Origin: Halieaceae bacterium
GTDB lineage: Bacteria > Pseudomonadota > Gammaproteobacteria > Pseudomonadales > Halieaceae
DNA: 64,000 bases
Direction of reading: 5' to 3'
Assembly (NCBI GenBank): GCA_902623175.1
Contig: CACNSR010000006.1
Span: 1 to 64,000, forward strand
Part shown: positions 53,497-63,428 of the stretch, one piece after another
How positions within the stretch are numbered: the first letter of the stretch is position 1
Layout of the letters: every line of letters starts with the position of its first letter
Notes under the pieces: generated by a model
What the model was told of the DNA's origin: nothing
What the model saw: only the letters and a program-made list of their open reading frames with translations
The model's database searches: none
Program-made: the position numbers and the translations under genes

Positions 53497-54794
53497 TCCT
53501 CTGCCACCTCTAGGCGCAACCCCGTTTGCAATGCCAGGTCGGCAAAGCCGGGAAAGGACGTGGCTACATGCTCACAGTCACTGACCTTGATGCGGTCGGA
53601 CGCTCTGAGCGCCGCCATGGAAAAGCTCATCGCGATACGGTGATCGTGGTGGGTTGTGATCACACCCCCTGACAGGTCTCCGCCGACCACCTCAATCCCG
53701 TCCGGCTGCACAGTATTCTCGATACCCAGTTGCGATAGTCCTTCAGCCATACTGGCGATGCGATCACTCTCCTTTACCCGCAATTCCTCCGCGCCCCGCA
53801 GCACGGTGACACCCTCGGCGCAGGCCGCGGCGATCAGCACGGCGGGTAGTTCGTCGATCGCAAGCGGCACGACCTCGACAGGGATCTCGATGCCTTTCAA
53901 GGGCGCATGTCGGACACGTAGATCGGCGACCGGCTCTCCCCCGACCTGTCGCTCGTTAAGCACTTCGATGTTGGCGCCCATCGCATGCAAAATCGTAATG
54001 ACACCGTCGCGGGTAGGGTTAATGCCCACGTGTTCCAGTGTCAGATCCGAGCCCGGCGCAATCAAGGCGCCCACCAGGAAAAACGCGGCGGACGAAATAT
54101 CGCCGGGGATGTCGATGTCTGTGCCCTTAAGTGAGCCTCCTCCCTCGAGACTGATTACACCCTGATCACGATCCACGGCGTAGCCAAATCCGGTCAGCAT
54201 GCGCTCGGTATGATCCCTGGTAGGCGCGGGCTCAGTCACACTGGTGCGGCCTTCGGCAAACAAGCCCGCCAGTAGCACGCTGGACTTTACCTGCGCGCTC
54301 GCCACCGGCATATCGTAATGAATACCGCTCAGCGCTCGGCCCCCTTGAATTTCCAGAGGCGGGCAGCCCTCATGTGAACTGATGAGCGCCCCCATTTGGG
54401 ACAACGGGGTAATCACTCTAGCCATGGGACGCCGCAGTAACGACTCGTCGCCTGTGAGAATGCTGTCGAAGGGCTGCCCGGCAAGCAGGCCCGCCATCAA
54501 CCGGATGCTGGTGCCTGAATTACCGACATCCATGACCCGGGCGGGCGGCTTCAACCCGCGAAGACCAACGCCATCGATCGTCAATCGACCCGATTGCGGC
54601 TCCGTAATCTTCGCACCCATCTCGCGAAACGCTGACAGTGTGGCCACAGCGTCCTCGCCCTCCAGAAAGCCGGTCACGTTGGTGCGACCCTCGGCAATTG
54701 ACCCTAGCATGATGGCCCGATGCGACATCGATTTGTCACCCGGGACACGAATGCGGCCCGTCAGCGAACCACCCGGGTCGAGATAAAAATGCAT
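53493..54794 (-). CDS. aroA: 3-phosphoshikimate 1-carboxyvinyltransferase
   Basis: EPSP synthase of the shikimate pathway. The 433-residue product has the family motifs PGDKSMSHRAIMLGSIAEG, DVGNSGTSIRLMAGLLAGQ, and the second conserved stretch LRVKESDRIASMAEGLSQLG, then HDHRIAMSFSMAAL. The residues of the phosphoenolpyruvate loop (GNSGTSIR) are of the bacterial class II-like arrangement, with A/T replacements relative to E. coli. Coupled to tyrA by TAATG and to cmk by ATGA. Confidence 0.97.
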   Translation of the reverse strand: MHFYLDPGGSLTGRIRVPGDKSMSHRAIMLGSIAEGRTNVTGFLEGEDAVATLSAFREMGAKITEPQSGRLTIDGVGLRGLKPPARVMDVGNSGTSIRLMAGLLAGQPFDSILTGDESLLRRPMARVITPLSQMGALISSHEGCPPLEIQGGRALSGIHYDMPVASAQVKSSVLLAGLFAEGRTSVTEPAPTRDHTERMLTGFGYAVDRDQGVISLEGGGSLKGTDIDIPGDISSAAFFLVGALIAPGSDLTLEHVGINPTRDGVITILHAMGANIEVLNERQVGGEPVADLRVRHAPLKGIEIPVEVVPLAIDELPAVLIAAACAEGVTVLRGAEELRVKESDRIASMAEGLSQLGIENTVQPDGIEVVGGDLSGGVITTHHDHRIAMSFSMAALRASDRIKVSDCEHVATSFPGFADLALQTGLRLEVAEE

Positions 54795-55690
54795 TAGTCC
54801 GTCTGCTCCGGCTCGAGGGTAAGGGGATTCAGAATGTCATCATGCTGGCGCCGCACCGCTCTGCACCGGGCAAAGAGGGTTTCGATCGCGTCGCCATCAG
54901 CCTCGGCGATAAGGGTCCGCAGATGATCATGCTCCTGCGCCATGGCGTCCATTGCGGTAAGAATGGCGTCGCGATTGGTCATAGCGATATCGCGCCACAT
55001 CAGCGGGTCTGATGCCGCAATACGCGTCATGTCTCGAAGCGCGCCCCCGCCATGCTGCATAGGTGACAACGCATGATTAGCCAGCATCGATGTCAGCGCG
55101 TAGGCCACCATATGCGGAACATGGCTGCTGGCCGCTAGCGCCGCATCGTGATCTGCCACTGACATATGGGTGATATGCGCGCCAGCAGTGGTCCACAGCC
55201 GCTCCACCGTATTAAGCGCCAACGTGTCAGTCGCGCCAGAGGGTGTCAGTATGACCTCGCGCCCATCAAAAAGCTCTGGATAAGCAGCGCCAATGCCGCT
55301 GTTCTCGCTACCTGCGATGGGATGCCCGGGCACAAACCGAGGGTAGGAGGTGCCCGCAGCCTCAACAATGACGCCTTTGATGCTGGCCATATCCGTGACC
55401 ACGGGCTCTCCTGAGGCTAACGCCAGATCCAACACCTCTGGCAACAGCTGCACCGTCGCCTCAGGTGGAGCGCCGATGACGATGACATCGGCCTCGGCAA
55501 CGACGGTCGGCAAATCCAGACTGAAACGATCAATGAGCCCCAAAGCCAACCCGCGCTCAAGAGAGGGCGCACGCGGACCCCAAGCAATGAGATCCGCGCT
55601 CCAGTTACCGCGTTTCAGCGCACCCGCGAGAGACCCGGAAATCAACCCGAGTCCCAGAAACGCGACGATGGGGTCGTGGTCAGCGTACAT
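54794..55690 (-). CDS. tyrA: Prephenate/arogenate dehydrogenase
   Basis: Makes 4-hydroxyphenylpyruvate (or tyrosine from arogenate). The 298-residue product has an NAD(P) fold at the N-terminus (IVAFLGLGLISGSLAGAL), the middle segment VTDMASIKGVIVEAA, and the conserved GHPIAGSENSGIGAAYPELF. The C-terminal helical dimer domain contains SHVPHMVAYAL. There is no chorismate mutase domain, in contrast to enteric TyrA; this is the Pseudomonas type, where pheA carries the mutase. Confidence 0.95.
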   Translation of the reverse strand: MYADHDPIVAFLGLGLISGSLAGALKRGNWSADLIAWGPRAPSLERGLALGLIDRFSLDLPTVVAEADVIVIGAPPEATVQLLPEVLDLALASGEPVVTDMASIKGVIVEAAGTSYPRFVPGHPIAGSENSGIGAAYPELFDGREVILTPSGATDTLALNTVERLWTTAGAHITHMSVADHDAALAASSHVPHMVAYALTSMLANHALSPMQHGGGALRDMTRIAASDPLMWRDIAMTNRDAILTAMDAMAQEHDHLRTLIAEADGDAIETLFARCRAVRRQHDDILNPLTLEPEQTD

Positions 55691-55692
55691 GA

Positions 55693-56793
55693 TTAAATAG
55701 GCGCTCGGGGATAGGAGCCCAGCCTCTTCAACATGATTGAGTGCTCTTCGATCTGCCCAATCACCTCCACCATGACGTCATCGGCAAGGTGACCCTCGCA
55801 CTCTATGTAGAACACATATGTCCACTTCTCGGTTTTGGAAGGCCGGGAATCGATGCGCGTCAAACTGATGCCGTTTTCCTCAAAGGGACGCAACAAACCC
55901 AATAACGCACCAGGCCGGTTCCGCGCAGAGACCAAAAGTGAGGTTTTGTCGTGACCACTGGGTGGCACCGTCTCTTTGCCCAACACCAAAAATCGTGTGG
56001 TGTTAGTCGAGCTGTCCTGCACGGCGCTCGCCAAGGTATCCAACTGATGCAGGCCCGCAGCCAATTCTCCGGCTATCGCCGCAACACCCGCCTCAACTCC
56101 TGCCCTGCGCGCCGCCTCGCCGTTGCTGGCGACGGCTTCACGGGCGACGTCCGGCAGGTGACTGTCGAGCCATTGCCGGCACTGCCCCAGCGCCTGCTCG
56201 TGGCCCAGAATCAACTGGATATGGGATTGCTTGGTACCCTCAGCTGCGAGAAGGTGGTGCACAACAGGCAGTTCGATTTCGCCCGTGATCTGCAGCGACG
56301 ACTCGAGAAAGCAATCAAGCGTCTGCCCCACCATGCCCTCGGTTGAGTTTTCAACCGGCACCACGCCATAGTCAGACAGGCGTTCCTCAACCTGCCGAAA
56401 GACTTTGTGGATGCTGGCTTGGCCCTGCGGTACGGCGGATTGACCAAAATGCTTCAAGGCCGCAGCTTGGGAGTACGTGCCCTCAGGTCCCAGAAAGGCG
56501 ACAGACAGCGGCTGCTCGAGTGCCAAGCAACTGGACATAATCTCTCTAAACACCGAGGCAATATGATCCGATGCCAGCGGACCCGGGTTGCGCTCCTGAA
56601 TGGCTCGCAACACCTGCGCCTCGCGCTCGGGCCGATAGAAGACCAGCGGCGTTTCGTCAGACTGCGACGCATCGAGCTTCACCTGAGCGACTTCTTGTGC
56701 ACACCGCGCTCGCTCGCTAATCAGCTCGAGCAACTGTCTGTCTATAGCGTCAATGCGCTCACGAATCTTGCTGAGTTGTTCATCAGGGTTCAT
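55693..56793 (-). CDS. pheA: Bifunctional chorismate mutase / prephenate dehydratase
   Basis: The 366-residue product has a chorismate mutase domain (1-90, LSKIRERIDAIDRQLLELISERA), a prephenate dehydratase domain (about 95-275, VAFLGPEGTYSQAAALKHFG; the GVVPVENSTEGMVGQTLD stretch) and a C-terminal ACT domain (about 280-360, LLVSARNRPGALLGLLRPF; SLTRIDSRPSKTEKWTYVFYI) that senses phenylalanine. The ESRP-type motif in the ACT domain appears as DSRP. It makes phenylpyruvate and precedes tyrA by two bases. Confidence 0.97.
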   Translation of the reverse strand: MNPDEQLSKIRERIDAIDRQLLELISERARCAQEVAQVKLDASQSDETPLVFYRPEREAQVLRAIQERNPGPLASDHIASVFREIMSSCLALEQPLSVAFLGPEGTYSQAAALKHFGQSAVPQGQASIHKVFRQVEERLSDYGVVPVENSTEGMVGQTLDCFLESSLQITGEIELPVVHHLLAAEGTKQSHIQLILGHEQALGQCRQWLDSHLPDVAREAVASNGEAARRAGVEAGVAAIAGELAAGLHQLDTLASAVQDSSTNTTRFLVLGKETVPPSGHDKTSLLVSARNRPGALLGLLRPFEENGISLTRIDSRPSKTEKWTYVFYIECEGHLADDVMVEVIGQIEEHSIMLKRLGSYPRAPI

Positions 56794-56816
56794 GGGGTAT
56801 CCCCTCGCCGGGCTTC

Positions 56817-57896
56817 CTAACCTTGGCGTTGTTCGAAATCCTGCATGAAGTCACACAGGGCGTCCACCGAAGCTTCTTCCACCGCATTGTATAGGCTCGC
56901 GCGCATCCCGCCGACCGAGCGATGTCCCCTGAGATTCAGGAGTCTGGCCTCCTCGGCTTCCTGCAGGAAAATCGGGTCTAGACGGTCATCGGCCAGCGTA
57001 AACGGCACATTCATCAACGAACGACTGATGGCCTCCACCGGATTGCCGTAGAAGCCGCTCTCGTCGATGACACGATAGAGTTTTCCGGCTTTCCGACGAT
57101 TGATCGCCGCCATTTCTTCCAGCCCTCCCAGATTCTCGAGCCACTGGAACACCAAGCCGGTCAGATACAGGGCGAAGGTGGGCGGTGTGTTGTACATGGA
57201 GTCGTTGTCAGCGGCGGTCTGCCAATTCAGCATGGCGGGCGTCTCGGCCCGGGCATGCCCTAACAACTCGCGATGCACGATCACGAGGCACAAACCTGCG
57301 GGGCCAATATTCTTCTGGGCGCCCGCGTAAATCACCCCATACTGCTGCACGTCGATGGGTCGCGACAGGATGGTAGATGACATATCGGCGACTAGCGGCA
57401 CCTCAACCTGCGGCACAAAACCAAACTCCAGCCCCCCGATGGTCTCGTTGGGGCAGTAGTGCAGGTAGGCCGCATCGGCGTCCAGTTGCCATGCCTCCTG
57501 TGGTGGCACCGTTGTGAAATTCGAGGCTTCAGAAGTCGCCGCAATGTTCACCGGTCCAAACCGCTGGCTCTCCTGCAGTGCTTTCTTCGACCATTGCCCG
57601 GTCACGGCCTGATCGACGGACTGCGCGGCCGCGCTCAGATTGAGTGGCACAGCGGCAAACTGCAGCGAGGCACCGCCTTGTAAAAACAGCACGGCGTAGT
57701 CATCTGTGATGCCCAGCAGACGACGCAATGTTGCCTCGGCCTGACTCGCCACCTCCACAAACGCGAGGCTGCGATGACTGACCTCCATCACAGAGGCGCC
57801 ACAGCCGGACCAATTCAGTAATTCGGCTTGCGCGTGCTCAAGAACGGATTGCGGGAGCGCGGCAGGGCCCGCGCAGAAGTTATGGGCTCGGGTCAC
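56817..57896 (-). CDS. serC: Phosphoserine aminotransferase
   Basis: PLP enzyme of serine and pyridoxine synthesis. The 359-residue product starts at GTG overlapping the gyrA stop (GTGA). It shows [20 protein letters not shown], the PLP lysine in [18 protein letters not shown], and the C-terminal [16 protein letters not shown]. The order gyrA-serC-pheA is the one found in pseudomonads. Confidence 0.97.
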   Translation of the reverse strand: MTRAHNFCAGPAALPQSVLEHAQAELLNWSGCGASVMEVSHRSLAFVEVASQAEATLRRLLGITDDYAVLFLQGGASLQFAAVPLNLSAAAQSVDQAVTGQWSKKALQESQRFGPVNIAATSEASNFTTVPPQEAWQLDADAAYLHYCPNETIGGLEFGFVPQVEVPLVADMSSTILSRPIDVQQYGVIYAGAQKNIGPAGLCLVIVHRELLGHARAETPAMLNWQTAADNDSMYNTPPTFALYLTGLVFQWLENLGGLEEMAAINRRKAGKLYRVIDESGFYGNPVEAISRSLMNVPFTLADDRLDPIFLQEAEEARLLNLRGHRSVGGMRASLYNAVEEASVDALCDFMQDFEQRQG

Positions 57897-60550
57897 TCGC
57901 CGGTGTCCTCGTCCCCCTCAGAGGCGGCGCCATTCGAATCGCTTGGCGCGGCCGTCCGCAAATCATCAGCCTCATCGCCCGCAGCGGCCTGTAATTCGGT
58001 AGCATCGACGTCGTCCTCAGCAATTCGGCTGATACTCACCAACGCCTCGCCCTCTCGGGTGCGGATCACGCGCACACCCTGAGTGTTACGCCCCTGCACG
58101 CTGACCTCCTCAACCCGGGTCCTCACAGCCGTGCCTTGATTAGAGATGAGCATCATCTCGTCACCGTCCCAGACTTGCTCGGCGCCCACCAGAGAACCGT
58201 TGCGCTGAGAGGTCGTCATCCCGATGACCCCTTTGGTGCCTCGGCCTTTGACCGGGAACTCATTGGTTTCCGATCGTTTCCCGTAGCCGTTCTCGCTCAC
58301 GGTCAGAATCTTGCTGCCTTCCTGTGGCACCACCAGCGAAATGAGACGGTGCCCCTCGCCAAGTTTGATGCCCTTAACGCCGCGGGCCGTCCGGCCCATT
58401 GCGCGCACCCCTGACTCGGCAAACCGCACCACTTTACCTTCGCTGGAAAACAGCATGATGTCCTGACTGCCATCCGTCACCGCGGTGCCAATCAATACGT
58501 CATCCTCCTCGAGCTCGATCGCGCGCAGACCAACGCTGCGCTGGCGGGAGAAAAGACTCATATCGGTCTTCTTCACGGTACCATTAGAAGTAGCCATGAA
58601 AATGAAATGATCTGTCTCATACCCTTCGATAGGCAGAATTGAGGTAATGCGCTCACCCTCATCCAGCGGCAACAGATTGACCATCGGCCGCCCACGGGCC
58701 GTGCGACTGGCCAGCGGAATATGGAACACTTTGAGCCAGTAGACCTTGCCCAGATTGGAGAAGCACAGAATCGTGGCATGGGTACTCGCAATCAGCAGGT
58801 GCTCGACAAAATCTTCGTCTTTGACCGCCGTTGCACTCCTACCTGTTCCACCGCGTCGCTGGGCCTGATAATCGGTGAGTGACTGCGTCTTCGCGTACCC
58901 GCCATGAGAAATCGTGACAACCCGATCTTCCTCGGTAATCAGATCCTCGACCGTCAAGTCATGAGCCGAATCGGAAATCTGTGTTTTGCGATCATCCCCG
59001 AACTCTTCGACGAGTTCCTCAAGCTCTTCGCGTATCACCTGCTTGAGCCGGTCCGGGTCACTGAGGATTTCCAGATAGTCGGCAATTTCGGCGATCTTGT
59101 CGGCATACTCCTGAAGCAGCTTCTCGTGCTCGAGGCCAGTCAGGCGATGCAGCCGCAGATCCAGAATCGCCTGCGCCTGTGCGAGTGAAAGGTGATACTG
59201 ACCGTCACACAGACCCAATGCCTCAGACAGGTCGTCAGGTCGGCAGGCATCAGCCCCCGCCCGCTCAAGCATTGCCATCACATCACCAGGCGCCCAGGAA
59301 CGCGCCATTAATCCCTCACGGGCATCGGCCGCGGTCGGTGAGGCTTTGATCAACTCTATGACGTCATCAATGTTGGCCAGCGCGATCGCTAGACCCTCGA
59401 GGACATGCCCCCGCTCGCGCGCCTTGCGCAGCAGATAGACCGTGCGGCGGGTCACAATCTCGCGTCGATGGCGGACAAACGCCTCAATCATCTGCTTCAG
59501 ATTGAGCACTTTGGGCTCACCATCGACTAGGGCCACCATGTTGATGCCCACGACCGACTGCAGCTGGGTTTGCGCGTACAGATTGTTCAGCACTACATCA
59601 CCCACTTCTCCGCGGCGCAGCTCAATCACAACGCGGAGCCCGTCCTTGTCAGATTCATCGCGCAGCTCGGTGATTCCCTCGAGCTTCTTCTCCTTCACCA
59701 GCTCGGCGATACGCTCAATCAAGCGCGACTTGTTCAGCTGGTAGGGAATCTCATGAATGATGATGGTGTCTTTACCCCTTGCTTCATCTGTGACGACCTC
59801 GGCCTTGGCCCGCACGTAGATGCGACCGCGCCCCGTGCGATAGGCCTGCACGATGCCGGCGCGGCCATTGATCTGGGCGCCGGTGGGAAAATCGGGGCCG
59901 GGGATGAACTGCATCAGTTCATCCACGTCAATGTCAGGGTTCTGGAGGGCCGCCAAACAACCCGCGACCACCTCGCGCAGGTTGTGGGGCGGAATGTTAG
60001 TGGCCATACCCACCGCGATACCCGACGATCCGTTGACCAGCAGATTGGGAACCCGCGTCGGCAGCACCGCCGGTATCTGCTCGGTGCCATCGTAGTTATC
60101 TACAAAATCGACGGTTTCCTTGTCGAGATCGGCGAGCAAGGCGTGGGCAATTTTCGACATGCGAATTTCGGTATAGCGCATGGCGGCGGCAGAGTCGCCG
60201 TCAATCGACCCAAAATTGCCCTGCCCGTCTACCAGGGTGTAGCGCAGAGAGAAATCCTGAGCCATTCGGACGATGGTGTCGTACACCGCCGAGTCACCGT
60301 GTGGGTGATACTTGCCGATCACATCACCGACCACCCGCGCGGATTTCTTGTAGGGCTTGTTCCAGTCGTTATTCAGCTCGTTCATCGCAAACAGCACTCT
60401 GCGATGCACCGGCTTCAAGCCGTCTCGGACGTCCGGCAAGGCGCGACCGACGATCACGCTCATGGCGTAGTCCATGTAAGACTGTTTCAGCTCGTCTTCG
60501 ATGTTGACGGGGAGGATTTCCCGCGCCATTTCCTGGGGATTTTCTGCCAT
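57893..60550 (-). CDS. gyrA: DNA gyrase subunit A
   Basis: Breakage-reunion subunit of gyrase. The 885-residue product has the 5Y-CAP DNA-binding region with the catalytic tyrosine in [11 protein letters not shown]. The quinolone-determining region reads [20 protein letters not shown], with Ser and Asp at the positions of E. coli 83 and 87 (the sensitive-type residues). The GyrA box QRRGGTG and six C-terminal beta-pinwheel repeats follow, with an acidic C-terminal tail. It is the first gene of the serC-pheA-tyrA-aroA-cmk operon. Confidence 0.98.
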   Translation of the reverse strand: MAENPQEMAREILPVNIEDELKQSYMDYAMSVIVGRALPDVRDGLKPVHRRVLFAMNELNNDWNKPYKKSARVVGDVIGKYHPHGDSAVYDTIVRMAQDFSLRYTLVDGQGNFGSIDGDSAAAMRYTEIRMSKIAHALLADLDKETVDFVDNYDGTEQIPAVLPTRVPNLLVNGSSGIAVGMATNIPPHNLREVVAGCLAALQNPDIDVDELMQFIPGPDFPTGAQINGRAGIVQAYRTGRGRIYVRAKAEVVTDEARGKDTIIIHEIPYQLNKSRLIERIAELVKEKKLEGITELRDESDKDGLRVVIELRRGEVGDVVLNNLYAQTQLQSVVGINMVALVDGEPKVLNLKQMIEAFVRHRREIVTRRTVYLLRKARERGHVLEGLAIALANIDDVIELIKASPTAADAREGLMARSWAPGDVMAMLERAGADACRPDDLSEALGLCDGQYHLSLAQAQAILDLRLHRLTGLEHEKLLQEYADKIAEIADYLEILSDPDRLKQVIREELEELVEEFGDDRKTQISDSAHDLTVEDLITEEDRVVTISHGGYAKTQSLTDYQAQRRGGTGRSATAVKDEDFVEHLLIASTHATILCFSNLGKVYWLKVFHIPLASRTARGRPMVNLLPLDEGERITSILPIEGYETDHFIFMATSNGTVKKTDMSLFSRQRSVGLRAIELEEDDVLIGTAVTDGSQDIMLFSSEGKVVRFAESGVRAMGRTARGVKGIKLGEGHRLISLVVPQEGSKILTVSENGYGKRSETNEFPVKGRGTKGVIGMTTSQRNGSLVGAEQVWDGDEMMLISNQGTAVRTRVEEVSVQGRNTQGVRVIRTREGEALVSISRIAEDDVDATELQAAAGDEADDLRTAAPSDSNGAASEGDEDTGE

Positions 60551-60713
60551 GCGGGCTACTTAATTCGGCCTAGTAATTGGACCGTTAAGGGCCCGGATAC
60601 GTAAAGTCAAAGTGTACCAAACAACCCCGCCTCAAGCGAGTTTTTAGCCCTTAAAACAGGCGCTTTTGAGGCCCCAGCCACTGTATACTCGGCGGCCTGC
60701 ATGAGGAGCCTCC

Positions 60714-62045
60714 ATGCCCGATTTTGACACGATCCTGCACCCCAATTTTCTGGTGCCGATGATGCCTCGCCGGGAGATCCTGACGGGTCAAAGCGTGGCC
60801 ATAAGCGGAGGGCAAATCGCGGCGATTTTACCCACCCCGCGCGCGCAGGCTACCGACGCCGGAGAGCACGTCGAACTGCCCGGCTGTGTCCTGATGCCGG
60901 GACTCATCAATCTGCATTGCCACGCCGCCATGTCGTTGCTGAGAGGTTACGCCGACGACCTGTCACTGATGACCTGGTTGCAGCGCTTCATCTGGCCGAC
61001 CGAGAGTCATTTCATCAGCCCGGAGTTTGTCCGTGACGGCTCGGAGCTGGCGATTGCGGATCTTTTAATGGGCGGCACCACGACGCTGGCCGATCAGTAT
61101 TTTTTCCCTGAGGTCACCGCCGAAGCGGTTGATCGCAGCGGCCTGCGCGCACTGCTGACCTTCCCGATTATCGATGTCGAAACCGCGTGGGCGCGAGACG
61201 CGGAATCCTGCATCAACCGCGGCCTTGCGTTGCGAGATCAATACCGCGATCACGATCGCATCGACGTTGGCTTCGGACCTCACTCCACCTATATGGTGAG
61301 TGAAGGCACCCTTGCCAGAGTGGCGATGCTGGCCGAGGAGCTCGACGCCCTCGTACACATCCACCTACACGAGACCCGCGACGAGGTACTGGCCTCAGTT
61401 GAGCGGTCAGGTGTCCGCCCGATCGATTTTCTCGAGCAGGTCGGACTGCTGGGGCCGCGCACCCAATGCGTGCACATGACAGCGCTGGGTGGGCAGGACA
61501 TTGAGACAGTGGCCACCCACGGTGCCCACGTCGTGCACTGTCCCCGCTCAAACCTCAAACTGGGCTCCGGCATTTGTCCGGTGCAAAAACTCCTCGATCG
61601 CGACATCAATGTGGCCTTGGGAACCGACGGCGCTGCCAGCAATAACCGCCTGAGTATGCTGGGCGAACTGCAGACCGCGTCACTGATCGGCAAGAGTCAG
61701 CATGGCGACCCGAGAGCGGTGGACGCTTGGACCGCATTGGAGATGGCGACATGGCATGGCGCGGCGGCTTTGGGTCTGCAGGACCAACTGGGCAGTATTG
61801 AAGTAGGCAAAGCCGCTGACCTGATCGCCCTGGATCTGTCTGGCCAACAATACCTGCCGCGGCACGATCTCGCCTCGAGCCTCGTTTATTCCACCAGCGG
61901 CAACGAGGTGCAATGGAGCTGGGTAGCGGGAAAACCCCTGGTCAGCGCGGGCACCCTGCAAACACTCGACTACACTGACCTTTCCGCGAGAGCGGGTCGC
62001 TGGTCCGAACAGCTCGGCGCGTTCCGACAAACACTGGAGTCCTGA
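60714..62045 (+). CDS. mtaD: Amidohydrolase of the 5'-methylthioadenosine/S-adenosylhomocysteine deaminase type
   Basis: TRZ/ATZ-family metal-dependent deaminase. The 443-residue product has the metal-binding HxH in MPGLINLHCHAAMSLLRGYADD, HIHLHETRDEV with the third metal histidine, TQCVHMTALG, and the catalytic aspartate region LGTDGAASNNRLSMLGE. It starts 6 bases after GAGGAG. The order gyrA-//-mtaD-ubiG-mupP-yciK matches the P. aeruginosa PA3168-PA3173 region as I recall it. The substrate (MTA or SAH) is inferred from that context. Confidence 0.9.
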   Translation: MPDFDTILHPNFLVPMMPRREILTGQSVAISGGQIAAILPTPRAQATDAGEHVELPGCVLMPGLINLHCHAAMSLLRGYADDLSLMTWLQRFIWPTESHFISPEFVRDGSELAIADLLMGGTTTLADQYFFPEVTAEAVDRSGLRALLTFPIIDVETAWARDAESCINRGLALRDQYRDHDRIDVGFGPHSTYMVSEGTLARVAMLAEELDALVHIHLHETRDEVLASVERSGVRPIDFLEQVGLLGPRTQCVHMTALGGQDIETVATHGAHVVHCPRSNLKLGSGICPVQKLLDRDINVALGTDGAASNNRLSMLGELQTASLIGKSQHGDPRAVDAWTALEMATWHGAAALGLQDQLGSIEVGKAADLIALDLSGQQYLPRHDLASSLVYSTSGNEVQWSWVAGKPLVSAGTLQTLDYTDLSARAGRWSEQLGAFRQTLES

Positions 62046-62049
62046 CACG

Positions 62050-62757
62050 ATGCCCTTAGATGACAACGTCGACCGCGATGAAATCGCCAAATTTGAAAAG
62101 CTGGCGTCCCGCTGGTGGGACCCCAATAGCGAATTCAAACCGCTCCACGACATCAATCCATTGCGCGCTGGCTGGATTGACCAACACGCCAATGTGAAGG
62201 GCAAGAACGTATTGGATGTAGGCTGCGGTGGCGGGTTGCTCTGCGAGGCACTGGCGCACCGTGGCGCCACCGTCATGGGCATCGACATGGGAGAAGCACC
62301 ATTGGCGGTAGCACGGCTTCACCAGCTGGAGAGCGGTGTTGAAGTCGACTACGTGCAGAGCACCGCCGAATCTATGGCGGCCGAGCAGCAAGGTACCTTC
62401 GAAGTGGTCACCTGTCTCGAGATGCTGGAGCATGTGCCAGACCCCTCCACCGTGATTCAAGCCTGCGCAGACTTGTGTCAGCCCGGCGGCGATCTGTTCT
62501 TCTCCACCATCAACCGCAACCCCAAATCTTTTCTGTTCGCGATTGTGGGCGCTGAGTACATTCTGAATCTGCTGCCCCGCGGCACTCACGAATACGAGAA
62601 ATTGATCAAACCATCGGAGCTCGCGCGTTGGATCCGCGAAGCCGGGCTCGACATGCAGGAGATGATGGGCATGACCTACAACCCGCTGACCAAACGCTAC
62701 CGGCTCACGCCGAATGATGTGTCGGTCAACTATCTTATCCGGGCAAAAAAGCCGTGA
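62050..62757 (+). CDS. ubiG: Ubiquinone biosynthesis O-methyltransferase
   Basis: Carries out both O-methylations in ubiquinone synthesis. The 235-residue product has NVDRDEIAKFEKLASRWWDPNSEFKPLH, typical of UbiG, the SAM motif VLDVGCGGGLLCEALA, and a C-terminal TINRNPKSFLFAIVGAEYILNLLPRGTHEY signature that sets UbiG apart from other methyltransferases. It lies 4 bp after mtaD and overlaps mupP (GTGA). Confidence 0.97.
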   Translation: MPLDDNVDRDEIAKFEKLASRWWDPNSEFKPLHDINPLRAGWIDQHANVKGKNVLDVGCGGGLLCEALAHRGATVMGIDMGEAPLAVARLHQLESGVEVDYVQSTAESMAAEQQGTFEVVTCLEMLEHVPDPSTVIQACADLCQPGGDLFFSTINRNPKSFLFAIVGAEYILNLLPRGTHEYEKLIKPSELARWIREAGLDMQEMMGMTYNPLTKRYRLTPNDVSVNYLIRAKKP

Positions 62758-63428
62758 CACCGGCGACAGTGAGCGCGGTGTTGTTTGACCTGGACGGCAC
62801 CCTGATCGATACCGCTCCAGAGTTTATTCACATTGGCCTGCAGCTTCGCGCTGAGGCCGGCCTCCCCCCTATCGATGCCAAGACTATTTGGCACAGCGTC
62901 TCCAACGGTGCCATCGGCATGGTGGAGGCTGCTCTCGAGATGCCCGCCGACGATCCGGCCTTCGAGCACTGGCGGCAGCGATTTATCACGCTCTACGAGA
63001 GTGGGCTGGGCAATCTCAGCCATCCTTACCCCGGGCTGCAGGAACTGGTTGCCCGTCTGCACAAAGCGGGGATTGCCTGGGGTGTTGTCACCAACAAACT
63101 CTCACGTTTCGCGCTCCCACTGATGAACAAGATGCCCTTTGATCCTGCGGCGGGCGCGGTGGTAACACCGGATCACGTCGACCAGCCCAAACCCGACCCT
63201 GAGTCGATCCTGCTAGCCTGCGAGCAGTTAGCCTGCAACCCCGCCGAGACCCTGTTCATCGGAGATCACCTGAGGGATATCGAGGCAGGTCGGGGCGCGG
63301 GATGCTTCACGATTGCGGCGGCCTACGGCTATCTGGCCCCCGACGAGGCGGCGAGTAGCTGGCAGGCAGACGCAGTGGCCGAGAATAGTCGTGAGCTGGC
63401 CGAGATGATCTCGGGTTTGTTTTCATGA
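62754..63428 (+). CDS. mupP: HAD phosphatase, probably MupP (MurNAc-6-phosphate phosphatase)
   Basis: The 224-residue product starts at GTG. It has the HAD motifs DLDGTLIDTAPEF (I), VVTNKLS (II) and KPDPESILLACEQL (III), and FIGDHLRDIEAGRGAG (IV). By sequence it would be annotated as phosphoglycolate phosphatase. Its place between ubiG and yciK is that of MupP in Pseudomonas, which removes the 6-phosphate from MurNAc-6-P in a peptidoglycan recycling route that bypasses fosfomycin-sensitive de novo synthesis. The specific substrate is therefore an inference from synteny. Confidence 0.88.
   Translation: MTPATVSAVLFDLDGTLIDTAPEFIHIGLQLRAEAGLPPIDAKTIWHSVSNGAIGMVEAALEMPADDPAFEHWRQRFITLYESGLGNLSHPYPGLQELVARLHKAGIAWGVVTNKLSRFALPLMNKMPFDPAAGAVVTPDHVDQPKPDPESILLACEQLACNPAETLFIGDHLRDIEAGRGAGCFTIAAAYGYLAPDEAASSWQADAVAENSRELAEMISGLFS

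Noticed and set aside
59570-60604. 344-codon plus-strand frame opposite gyrA
   Set aside because: Fully antisense to the conserved N-terminal half of gyrA; a shadow of high-GC codon structure.
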